Of a stretch of 64,000 bases of DNA, positions 24,870-34,138 are shown piece after piece. This stretch comes from Petrolisthes cinctipes. Taxonomy: Eukaryota > Arthropoda > Malacostraca > Decapoda > Porcellanidae. Both the position numbers and the translations under genes were made by a program. How positions within the stretch are numbered: the stretch's first letter is position 1; each line of letters begins with the position of its first letter. The notes beneath the pieces are model-generated. The model ran no database searches. It saw only the letters and a list, made by a program, of their open reading frames with translations, and was not told where the DNA came from. The stretch covers positions 682,001 to 746,000 of the forward strand of contig JAWQEG010001420.1 of assembly GCA_033782935.1 (NCBI GenBank), written 5' to 3'.

Positions 24870-24954
24870 ATATAATTGTGTGAACATTATGAAAAACAAT
24901 GGAAATGAAAGGCAAATGGGTGTGTGGGTGGGGGTGAGACCGAGGTGACCGAGG

Positions 24955-25155
24955 TGGGGGGTCTGATATGTGTGTGTGTGTGTGTGTGTGTACTACAGAC
25001 GGAGAGAGAGAAGTGGAGGTATGATAGGTTGTGAAAAATGTCAAAATGGAAGACTAGAAAAATGGATAGCAAAGAAGGATGATGAAGGAAGAGGTCAAAA
25101 TGAGGATAAGGAGGAAGAAGGTTTAATGCCGATGACAAGAAGGGAAGGAAGGAAG
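24955..25155 (+). repeat. Inner inverted arm, left, of the foldback element
   Basis: The order GGGGGTCTGA, (TG)n, ACAGACGGAGAGAGAG, GTGGAGGTATGATAGG, GAAAAATGTCAAAATGGA, ATGGATAGCAAAGAAGGATG, AAAATGAGGATAAGGAGG is mirrored in reverse complement at about 25,735-25,910. The left arm has a small extra segment after the first AAAATGGA, in which GACTAG separates AATGGA from AAATGGATAGC. The arm is purine-rich. Confidence 0.82.
24969..24991 (+). repeat. (TG)n microsatellite, about 11 units
   Basis: An uninterrupted TG run in the left inner arm. Its counterpart is (AC)n at 25,873-25,892 in the right arm. Confidence 0.95.
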
Positions 25156-25202
25156 GATTGAAGAAAATAACAACTATGGCTTGAGCCTTGGGCAAAGGCT
25201 AC

Positions 25203-25223
25203 GTGTGTGTGTGTGTGTGTGTG
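25203..25223 (+). repeat. (GT)n microsatellite, about 10 units
   Basis: An uninterrupted GT run in the central loop following GGCTAC. Confidence 0.95.
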
Positions 25224-25468
25224 GCATCTAAAAGTCTGCTGTGAGTTGGCAGAAGGCCAATATTAACCGTTTAATAGATCACATCAGAGTAATTACCTCT
25301 TTCTCTCATTGCATTCGTATAAGAACAGTGTTGAAATAGGCTTCTTGTTTAATATTCCATATTCGAAAAATATTCGGTAGGCAACATGCGAATGCGAATC
25401 CAAATCTTAAAAAAACATGCGAATGCAAATACGAATATTCGGACCACCTCTACTAAGGACTAATGTGA

Positions 25469-25494
25469 ACACACACACACACACACACACACAC
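25469..25494 (+). repeat. (AC)n microsatellite, about 13 units
   Basis: An uninterrupted AC run in the central loop. It gives rise to spurious Thr/His-repeat reading frames. Confidence 0.95.
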
Positions 25495-25558
25495 CTTCCA
25501 CTTAGACGATTAAGGGCCTGTGGCCACATGGGTTGGACAGGGGAGGTCAGGTCACGTG

Positions 25559-25595
25559 CACTCTCTCTCTCTCTCCCCCCCCCTCTCTCTCTCTC
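25559..25595 (+). repeat. (CT)n-C(n)-(CT)n polypyrimidine tract
   Basis: Two CT runs flank a run of 9 C. The tract is near mirror-symmetric, a classical arrangement for intramolecular triplex (H-DNA). It is followed by about 250 bp of strongly pyrimidine-biased sequence rich in TTCC and CTCC. Confidence 0.92.
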
Positions 25596-25734
25596 CACAT
25601 TGCCTTCCTTCACTTTTCCTGTTTCAGCAAGCATCGATCATTCTTCCTTTCTCTAGCTCCCTTCTCCCTCCATCATTCCTTTCAGCTTCTTTCCCCTTCC
25701 TGTTATGATCCTACTTTCCCTCTTTCAGTCCTCC

Positions 25735-25910
25735 CTCCATACTTCCTTCCCTCACTTATTTCACTCCTCCTTATCCTCATTTTGGCCTCTTCTTTCATCA
25801 TCCTTCTTTGCTATCCATTTTGACATTTTTCATAACCTATCATACCTCCACCTCTCTCTCTCTCTCTGTCTGTACACACACACACACACACATCCTTCAG
25901 ACCCCCATCG
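25735..25910 (-). repeat. Inner inverted arm, right, of the foldback element
   Basis: This is the pyrimidine-rich partner of 24,955-25,155. It contains CTCCTTATCCTCATTTTGG, CATCCTTCTTTGCTATCCAT, CATAACCTATCATACCTCC, a (CT)n run, (AC)n and CAGACCCCC. The divergence is clearly higher than in the outer terminal repeats. Confidence 0.82.
25851..25892 (+). repeat. (CT)n followed by (AC)n compound microsatellite
   Basis: CT repeats at 25,851-25,867 and AC repeats at 25,873-25,892 are separated by GTCTGT. This mirrors the GAGAGA and (TG)n runs of the left arm. Confidence 0.92.
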
Positions 25911-25989
25911 CACCATCCATCCATCACCTTTTGCTCTCACCTCCACCCACACAGCCATACTAACCAACCCTCCCAGCTAGCGTAAAGCA

Positions 25990-26001
25990 CCGTCATGACG
26001 G
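25990..26001. other. 12-bp perfect palindrome CCGTCATGACGG
   Basis: This lies in the roughly 150-bp segment present only in the right arm of the foldback element. It is near a GAACCCGGCTTAAG stretch and a (TG)n run at 26,027-26,046. Its meaning is unknown and it may be fortuitous. Confidence 0.7.
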
Positions 26002-26146
26002 CCTATTGGGAACCCGGCTTAAGAGGGGTGTGTGTGTATGTGTGTGAGGTCAATGAGGTGTTTCTTGTGCTAGGGAATAAACTATCAAAATATAATACAA
26101 TGTCTTTCTCTCATTTGCCTTTCATTTCCATTATTTTTCTTAATGT

Positions 26147-26339
26147 ATTAAATATATATAACCCTTCGTCGAAACTCACGCGTCTAAACTCTGAGTTCAC
26201 ACCTGAGACGAAAGGAAAGAAACCTTGACAACGCTGACAGATCATGGGTCTGGAGTTGATAAAGGCTTGGGACGAGAATGACAGGTATAGAGGTTGCCGG
26301 TACGTTAGTTTTTAGTCGGCGAACTTTCTTGGGCTACTG
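26147..26339 (-). repeat. Right terminal inverted repeat of the foldback element
   Basis: This is the reverse complement of the left repeat, beginning CAGTAGCCCAAGAAAG when read on the minus strand. The AT-rich inner edge (AAATATATATAACCC) marks where perfect pairing ends. Weaker arm homology resumes immediately inside it, at the TTTGCCTTTCATTTCC block paired with GGAAATGAAAGGCAAA at 24,900-24,915. Confidence 0.9.
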
Positions 26340-26341
26340 TA
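26340..26341 (+). repeat. TA target duplication, right of foldback element
   Basis: The right flank reads GGGCTACTG-TA-CATGCCTACTC. The satellite resumes exactly where it was interrupted at 24,675. Confidence 0.8.
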
Positions 26342-26582
26342 CATGCCTACTCAGTGCTAGAATGTTTTCAAAATATAAGCTCAAAACATGCTCATAATCG
26401 ATATTTTATGTGTCCAAAGTCGATATGTGTATGCATCTTCTATAACCGTTTATATCTCAAATTCATGCTCAAAACACCCGAAAATTCGGTATTTTTGGGT
26501 CCTTGAAGCGATCTGTACATGCCTACTCCTAGTTAGAATGTTTTCAAGATACAGACCCAAAACATGCTCAAAACCGATATTT

Positions 26583-26938
26583 TAGGTGCCCAAAAGTCGA
26601 TACGTGCATGCATCTTCAGTACCCGTTTATATCTCAAATTCAGGCTCAAAACACCCGAAAATTCGATATTTTGGGGTCCCAGAAACGATCTGTACATACC
26701 TACTCCATGTTAGAGTTTTTTTTTTTAAATACAGGCCCCGAACATGCTGAAAATCGATATTTTAGGTGCCCAAAGTCAATATGTGCATGCATCTTCTGTA
26801 CCCGTTTATATCTCAAATTCAGGCTCAAAACACCCGAAAATTCGATATTTTGGGGTCCCAGAAGCGATCTGTACATGCCAACTCGGTGCTATAATATTTT
26901 CAAAATATAGGCCCAAAACATGCTAAAAATCGATCTTT
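26583..26938 (+). repeat. 356-bp (two-monomer) duplication, copy 1
   Basis: This includes AAAGTCGATACGTGCATG and a T-run (about 10 T) with AAATACAGGCCCCGAAC in place of the usual TTTTCAAAATACAGGCCC. Both private variants recur 356 bp downstream. 356 is two monomers plus the few bases added by the T-run. Confidence 0.85.
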
Positions 26939-27294
26939 TAGGTGCTTAAAAGTCGATACGTGCATGCATCTTCAGTACCCGTTTATATCTCAAATTCAGG
27001 CTCAAAACACCCGAAAATTCGATATTTTGGGGTCCCAGAAACGATCTGTACATACCTACTCCGTATTAGAGTTTTTTTTTTTAAATACAGGCCCCGAACA
27101 TGCTGAAAATCGATATTTTAGGTGCCCAAAGTCAATATGTGCATGCATCTTCTGTACCCGTTTATATCTCAAATTCAGGCTCAAAACACCCGAAAATTCG
27201 ATATTTTGGGGTCCCAGAAGCGATCTGTACATGCCTACTCAGTGCTTGAATATTTTCAAAATATAGGGACAAAACATGCTGAAAATCGATATTT
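26939..27294 (+). repeat. 356-bp (two-monomer) duplication, copy 2
   Basis: Direct tandem partner of the preceding block, with the same private T-run and GTCGATACG variants and only scattered differences (for example GTGCTTAAAAG for GTGCCCAAAAG). Confidence 0.85.
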
Positions 27295-30200
27295 TAGGTG
27301 CAAAAAGTCAATATGTGCATGCATCTTCTGTATCCGTTTATATCTCAAATTCAGGTTTAAAACACCCGAAAATTCGATATTTTTGGGTCCCAGAAGCGAT
27401 CTGTACATGCCTACTCCGTGTTTGAGTATTGTCATAATACAGGCCCAAAACAGGCTGAAAATCGATATTTTAGGTTCCCAAAGTCAATATGTGTATGCTT
27501 CTTCAGCAGACGTTTATATCTCAAATTCAGGCTCAAAACACCCGAAAATTCGATATTTTTGGGTCCCAGAAGCGATCTGTACATGCCTACTCAGTAACAG
27601 AATATTTTCAAAATACAAGTCCAAAAACATGCTGAAAATCTATATTTTAAGTGCCCAAAGTCGATATGTGCATGCATCTTCTGTACCCGTTTATATCTCA
27701 AATTCAGGTTCAAAACACCCGAAAATTCGATATTTTGGGGTCCCAGAAGCGATCTGTACATGCCTACTCAATGTTAGAATATTTTTGAAACACAGGCACA
27801 AAAACAAGTTGAAAATCGATATTTTAGGTGCACAAAATCGATATGTGCATGCATCTTCTGTACCCGTTTATATCTCAAATTAAGGTTCAAAACACCATAA
27901 AATTCGATATTTTTGGGTCCCGAAAGCGATCTGTACATGCCTAGTAGAAAGGAGAATGTTTTCATAATATAGGCTCAAAGCATGCTAAAAATCGATATTT
28001 TAGGTGTCCAAAGTCGATATGTGCATGCATCTTCTGTACCCGTTGATATCTCAAATTCAGGCTCAAAACACCCGAAAATTCGATATTTTTGGGTCCCAGA
28101 AGCGATATGTACATGCCTACTCCGTGTTAGAGTATTTTCATAATACAGGCCAAAAACATGCTAAAATCGATATTTTAGGTGCCCAAAGTCAATATGTGTA
28201 TGTATCTTCAATACCCGTTTATATCTCAAATTCAGGCTCAAAACACCCGAAAACTCGATATTTTTGGGTCCCAGAAGCGATCTGTACATGCCTAATCAGT
28301 AACAGAATATTTTTAAAATACAAGTCCAAAACATGCTAAAAATCGATATTTTAGGTACCCAAAGTCGATATGTGCATGCATCTTCTGTACCCGTTTATAT
28401 CTCAAATTCAGGTTCAAAACACCATAAAATTCGATATTTTTGGGTCCCGGAAGCGATCTGTACATGCATACTCAATGTTAGAATATTTTCAAAACACAGG
28501 CACAGAAAACAAGTTGAAAATTGATATTTTAGGTGTCCAAAATCGATATGTGCATGCATCTTATGTACCCGTTTATATCTCAAATACAGGCTCAAAACAC
28601 TTGAAAATTCGATATTTTTGGGTCCCAGAAGCGATCTGTACATGCCTACTCCTTGCTAAAATGTTTTCATGATACTGACCCAAAACATGCTGAAAATCGA
28701 TATTTTAGGTGCCCAAAGTCAATATGTGCATGCATCTTCTGTACCCATTTCTATCCCATATTCGTGCTCAAAACACACAAAAATTCGATATTTTTAGGCC
28801 CCAGAAGCTATCTGTATATACCTACTCCGTGTTAGAGTATTTTCAATATACAGGCCCAAAACATGCTGAAAATCGATATTTTATGTGCCCAAAATCGATA
28901 TGTGCATGAATCTTCTGTACCATTTTATATCCCAAAATCAGGCTCAAAACACACGAAAATTCGATATTTTCGGGTCCCAGAAACGGTCTGTACATGCTTA
29001 CTCATTGCTTAAATATTTTCAAAATATAGTCCCAAAACATTCTGAAAATCGATATTTTAGGTGCAAAAAGTCAATATGTGCATGTATTTTCTGTACCCGT
29101 ATATATCTTAAATTCAGGCTCAACACACCCGAAAATTCGATATTTTTTGGTCCAAGAAGCGATCTGTACATGTCTATTCAATGTTAGAGTATTTTCAAAA
29201 CACAGGCACAAAAACAAGTTGAAAATCGTTATTTTAGGTGCCCAAAAGTCGATATGTGCATGCACCTTCTGTACCCGTTTATGTCCCAAATTCAGGCTAA
29301 AAACACCTGAAAACTCGATATTTTTGGGTCCAAGAAGCGATCTGTACATGCCTACTCCGTGTTAGAGTATTTTCAAAATTTAGGCCCAAAACATGCTGAA
29401 AATCGATATTTTAGGTGTCCAAAGTCGATATGTGCATGCATCTTCAGTAAACGTTAACATCTCAAATTCATGCTCAAAACACCCGAAAATTCGATATTTT
29501 TGGGTCCCAGAAGAGTTCTGTACATGCCTACTCACTAATAGAATTATTTCAAAATACAGGCCCAAAACATGTTTAAAATCGATATTTTAGGTGCCCAAAG
29601 TTTATATGTGCATGTATCTTCTGTACCCGTTTATATCTCAAATTCTGGATCAAAACACCCGAAAATTCGATATTTATGGGTCCCATAAGCGATCTGTACA
29701 TGCCTACTCAATGTTAGAATATTTTCAAAGCACAGGCACAAAAACAAGTTGAAAATCGATATTTTAGGTGCCCAAAATCGATATGTGCATGCATCTTCTG
29801 TATCCGTTTATGTCCCAAATTCAGGCTTAAAACACCCTAAAATTCGATATTTTTGGGTCCCGGAAGCGATCTGTACATGCCTACTCAGAAAAAGAATGTT
29901 CTCAAAATATAAGCCCAAAACATGCTGAAAATCTATATTTTATGTGCCCAAAGTCGATATGTGCATGCATCTTCTGTACCCGTTTATATCTCAAATTCAG
30001 GCTCAAAACACCCGGAAATTCGATATTTTTGGGTCCCAGAAGCTATCTGTACACGCCTACTCAGTGTTAGAATATTTTCATAATACACGCCAAAAACATT
30101 CTGGAAATCAATATTTTAGGTTCCCAAAGTTAATATGTGCATGCATTTTCTGTACCCATTTCTATCCCATATTCGTGCTCAAAACATCCAAAAAATCGAT

Positions 30201-31739
30201 ATTTTTTGGCCCCAGAAGCTATCTGTACATGCCTAATCCGTGTTAGAGTATTTTCAAGATACAGGCCCAAAACATGCTGAAAATCGATATTTTAGGTGCC
30301 CAAAGTCAATATGTGTATGCATCATCTGTACCCGTTTATATCTCAAATTCAGGCTCAAAACACCCGAAAATTCGATATGTTTTGGTCCCAGAAGGGATCT
30401 GTACATGCATACTCAGTGCTAAAATATTTTCAAAATACAGGCCTAAAACATGCTGAAAATCGATATTTTAGGTGCGCAAAGTCAATATGTGTATGCATCT
30501 TCTGTACCTGTGTATATCTCAAATTCAGGCTGAAAACACCCGAAAATTCAAATTTTTTGGTTCCCAGAAGCGATCTGAACATGCCTACTCCGTTTTAGAA
30601 TATTTTCAAAATACAGGCATAAAACATGCTGAAATTCGATATTTTAGGTGCCAAAAGCAATATGTGTATGCATCTTCTCTACCCGTTTATATCTCAAATT
30701 CAGGCTCAAAACTCCCGAAAACTCGATATTTTTGGGTCCAATAAGCGATCTGTACATGCCTACTCAGTGACAGAATATTTTCAAATTACAGACCAAAAAC
30801 ATGCTGAAAATCGATATTTTAGGTGCCCAAAGTCGATATGTGCATGCATCTTTTGTACCCGTTTATGTCCCAAATTCAGGCTCAAAACACCCTAAAATTC
30901 GACATTTTTGGGTCCAAGAAGCGATTTGTACATGCCTACTCAGTAATAGAATATTTTTAAGATTCAGGCCGAAAACATGCTGAAAATCGATATTTTAGGT
31001 GCCCAAAATCGAAATGTGCATGCATCTTCTGTACCTGTTTATGTCCCAAATTCAGGTTCAAAACACCCTAAAATTCGATATTTTTGGGTCCAAAAAGCGA
31101 TCTGTACACTCCTACTGAGTGCTAGAATATTTTCAAAATATAGGCCCAAAACATGCTAAATATGGATATTTTGGGTGCACAAAGTCTATATATGCATGCA
31201 TCTTTTGTAGCCGTTTATATCTCAAATTCAGGCTCAAAACATCCAAAAATTCGATATTTTTGGGTCCCAGAAGCAATCTGTACCTACCTACTCAATGTTA
31301 AAATATTTTCAAAATACAGTCAGAAAAACAAGTTTAAATCGATATTTTAGGTGCGCAAGTCAATATGTGCTTGCATTTTCTGTACCCATTTACATCCCAA
31401 ATTCAGGCTTAAAACACCCGAAAATTCGATGTTTTTGGGTCCCAGAAGCGATATGTACATGCCTACTCCGTGTTAGAGTATTTTCATAATACAGGCCCAA
31501 AACATGCTGAAAATCGATATTTTAGGTGCCTAAAGTAAATATGTGTATGAATCTTCTGTACACGTTTATATCCCAAATTCAGACTCAAAACACCCGAAAA
31601 TTCGATGTTTTTGGGTCCCAGAAGCGATCTGTACATGCCTACTCCGTATTAGAGTATTTTCATAATACAGGCCCAAAACATGCTGAAAATCGATATTTTA
31701 GGTGCTCAAAGTCAATATGTGTATGCATCTTCAGTACCC

Positions 31740-32621
31740 GTTTATATCTCAAATTCAGGCTCAAAACACCCGAAAATTAGATATTTTTGGGTCCCAGAAG
31801 CGATCTGTACATGCCTACTCAATGTTAGAATATTTTCAAAACACAGGCACAAAAACAAGTTGAAAATAGATATTTTATGTGCCCAAAATTGATATGTGCA
31901 TGGATCTTCTGTACCCGTTTATGTCCCAAATTCAGGCTTAAAACACCCGAAAATTAAATATTTTTGGAACCCAGAAGCGATCTGTACATGCCTACTTAAT
32001 GTTAGAATATTTTAAAAATACAGGCACAAAAACAAGTTGAATATCGATGTTTTAGGTGCCCAAAATCGATATGTGCATGCATCTTCAGTACCCGTTTATA
32101 TCTCAAATTCTGGCTCAAAACACCCGAAAATTCGATATTTTTGGGTCCCAGAAGAGATCGGTACATGACTATTCCCTGTTAAAGTATTTTAAAAATACAG
32201 GCCCAAAACATGCTGAAAATAGATATTTTAGGTGCCCAAAGTCAATATGTGAATGCATTTTCTGTACCCGTTTATATCTCAAATTCAGGCTTAAAACACC
32301 TGAAAATTCGATATTTTTTGTTTCCGGAAGCGATATGTACATGCCTACTCCGTGTTAGAGTATTTTCAAAATACAGACCTAAAACATGCTGAAAATTGTT
32401 ATTTCAGGTGCCCAAAGTCGATATGTGAATGCATCTTCAGTACCCGTTTATATCTCAAATTCAATCTCAAAACACCTGAAAATTCGATATTTTTGGGTCC
32501 CAGAAGCGATCTGTACATGCCTACTCCGTGTTAGAATATTTTTATAATACAGGCCCAAAACATGCTGAAAATCGATATTTTAGGTACCCAAAGTCAATAT
32601 ATGTATGTATCTTCAGTACCC
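31740..32621 (+). repeat. 882-bp near-identical tandem duplication, copy 1
   Basis: About five monomers are repeated at an offset of 882 bp with only a handful of substitutions (for example AAAATAGATATTTTAGG at 32,217 against AAAATCGATATTTTAGG at 33,099). Private variants shared by the copies include TTAAATATTTTTGGAACCC, GAATATCGATGTTTTAGG, GAAGAGATCGGTACATGAC and TTTTTTGTTTCCGGAAGCG. Confidence 0.88.
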
Positions 32622-33503
32622 GTTTATATCTCAAATTCAGGCTCAAAACACCCGAAAATTAGATATTTTTGGGTCCCAGAAGCGATCTGTACATGCCTAC
32701 TCAATGTTAGAATATTTTCAAAACACAGGCACAAAAACAAGTTGAAAATAGATATTTTATGTGCCCAAAATTGATATGTGCATGGATCTTCTGTACCCGT
32801 TTATGTCCCAAATTCAGGCTTAAAACACCCGAAAATTAAATATTTTTGGAACCCAGAAGCGATCTGTACATGCCTACTTAATGTTAGAATATTTTAAAAA
32901 TACAGGCACAAAAACAAGTTGAATATCGATGTTTTAGGTGCCCAAAATCGATATGTGCATGCATCTTCAGTACCCGTTTATATCTCAAATTCTGGCTCAA
33001 AACACCCGAAAATTCGATATTTTTGGGTCCCAGAAGAGATCGGTACATGACTATTCCCTGTTAAAGTATTTTAAAAATACAGGCCCAAAACATGCTGAAA
33101 ATCGATATTTTAGGTGCCCAAAGTCAATATGTGAATGCATTTTCTGTACCCGTTTATATCTCAAATTCAGGCTTAAAACACCTGAAAATTCGATATTTTT
33201 TGTTTCCGGAAGCGATATGTACATGCCTACTCCGTGTTAGAGTATTTTCAAAATACAGACCTAAAACATGCTGAAAATTGTTATTTCAGGTGCCCAAAGT
33301 CGATATGTGAATGCATCTTCAGTACCCGTTTATATCTCAAATTCAATCTCAAAACACCTGAAAATTCGATATTTTTGGGTCCCAGAAGCGATCTGTACAT
33401 GCCTACTCCGTGTTAGAATATTTTTATAATACAGGCCCAAAACATGCTGAAAATCGATATTTTAGGTACCCAAAGTCAATATATGTATGTATCTTCAGTA
33501 CCC
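32622..33503 (+). repeat. 882-bp near-identical tandem duplication, copy 2
   Basis: Second copy of the preceding block. A third, somewhat more diverged copy of the same five monomers lies at about 35,500-36,340 as part of HOR I copy 2 (offset 2,815 bp = 16 monomers). Confidence 0.88.
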
Positions 33504-34138
33504 GTTTATATCTCAAATTCAGGATCAAAACACCCAAAAATTCGATATTTTTGGGTTCCAGAAGCGATCTGTACATGCCTACTCAGTAACAGAATATTTT
33601 CAAAATACAAGTCAAAATATGATAAAAAACGATATTTTAGGTGCCCAAAGTCGATATGTGCATGCATCTTCTGTATTCGTTTATATCTCAAATTCAGGCT
33701 CAAAACACCCGAAAATTCCATTTTTTTGGGTCCCAGAAGCGATCTGTACATGCCTACTCAATGTTAGAATACTTTCAAAACACAGGCAAAAAAACAAGTT
33801 GAAAATCAATATTTTAGGTGTCCAAAATCGATATGTGCATGCATCTTCTGTACCCGTTTATATCTCAAATTCAGGCTCAAAACACCCTAAAATTCGATAT
33901 TTTTGGGTCCCAGAAGCGATCTGTACATACCTACTCAGTGCTTGAATATTTTCAAAATATAGGCCCAAAACATGCTTAAAATCGATATTTTAGGTGCCCA
34001 AAGTCGATATGTGCATACATCTTCTGTACCCGTTTATATCTTAAATTCACGCTCAAAACACCCGAAAATTCGATATTTTTGGTTCCCAGAAGCGATCTGT
34101 ACAAGCCTACTCCGTGTTAGAGTATTTTCAAAATACAG

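Larger units (their letters stand above)
25156..25734. other. Central loop region of the foldback element
   Basis: This is unique sequence between the arms. It holds a (GT)n run at 25,203-25,223, a degenerate hexamer patch at 25,357-25,442 (CATGCGAATGCGAATCC and CATGCGAATGCAAATACG as direct repeats flanked by AATATTCGG), an (AC)n run at 25,469-25,494, and a (CT)n tract from 25,559. No transposase motif or long open frame is present. The pyrimidine-only stretches in 25,559-25,870 are long enough to favour non-B DNA. Confidence 0.75.
24676..26339. mobile_element. Non-autonomous foldback-like DNA transposon, 1,664 bp, Tc1/mariner-type ends
   Basis: The element has CAGTAG...CTACTG ends, TA flanks and terminal inverted repeats of about 194 bp at about 96% identity (about 7 substitutions by eye). 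Homology between the two arms continues inward imperfectly. The left arm extends to about 25,155. The right arm begins at about 25,735 and carries about 150 bp extra near 25,950-26,108. About 480-600 bp at each end can therefore pair, around a central region of about 580 bp. The interior is microsatellite-rich and has a long pyrimidine-rich tract. No transposase was found: open frames here are under about 105 codons and encode low-complexity Pro/Ser/Leu or His/Thr runs. It must have been mobilised in trans. High arm identity suggests a fairly young insertion, unless the arms have been kept alike by gene conversion. Confidence 0.88.
26342..30440 (+). repeat. Satellite 2, proximal block with diverse monomers
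   Basis: About 23 monomers have high inter-monomer diversity and no long HOR apart from the 356-bp duplication at its start. A subtype in which the A-half end reads AAAACAAGTTGAAAATCGAT, usually after CACAGGCACA, is interspersed near 27,800, 28,510, 29,215 and 29,745. Confidence 0.85.
30441..34138 (+). repeat. Satellite 2 HOR I, copy 1 (about 3,698 bp, 21 monomers)
   Basis: Landmark monomers recur in fixed order. The unit with GGCTGAAAACACCCGAAAATTCAAATT is near 30,530, 34,228 and 36,867. The TAAATATGGATATTTTGGG unit is near 31,157, 34,854 and 37,494. The GTGCGCAAGTCAATATG unit is near 31,353 and 35,050. This copy contains the 882-bp internal duplication, which accounts for much of its extra length. 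Confidence 0.8.

Noticed and set aside
24887..25195. 102-codon minus-strand frame in the foldback element with Thr-His repeats
   Set aside because: It is low-complexity sequence from microsatellites and polypyrimidine tracts, with no transposase motif.
25407..25823. Overlapping frames of 62-96 codons in several readings of the element core
   Set aside because: They overlap on both strands and derive from (AC)n and (CT)n repeats. They are not coding.
25990..26001. 12-bp palindrome CCGTCATGACGG as a CRE-like regulatory site
   Set aside because: It resembles a bZIP half-site arrangement, but it lies in a one-arm-only segment of a transposon with no adjacent gene or promoter.
24676..26339. Autonomous mariner element with a decayed transposase
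   Set aside because: The core is about 580 bp of microsatellite and unique AT-rich DNA. No recognisable transposase fragment in any frame.
24676..26339. 6-bp TGTACA or 4-bp GTAC target duplication (other superfamilies)
   Set aside because: The bases are compatible because the target is palindromic, but TA with CAGT termini fits, and the second element shows the same arrangement. Not formally excluded.
27122..27883. 253-codon open frame in the 176-bp array, and many of 100-163 codons elsewhere
   Set aside because: The peptide is just the satellite read through three rotating frames (176 is 2 modulo 3). Its differences follow monomer variants, copies are broken at random, and there is no start context, splice structure or domain.
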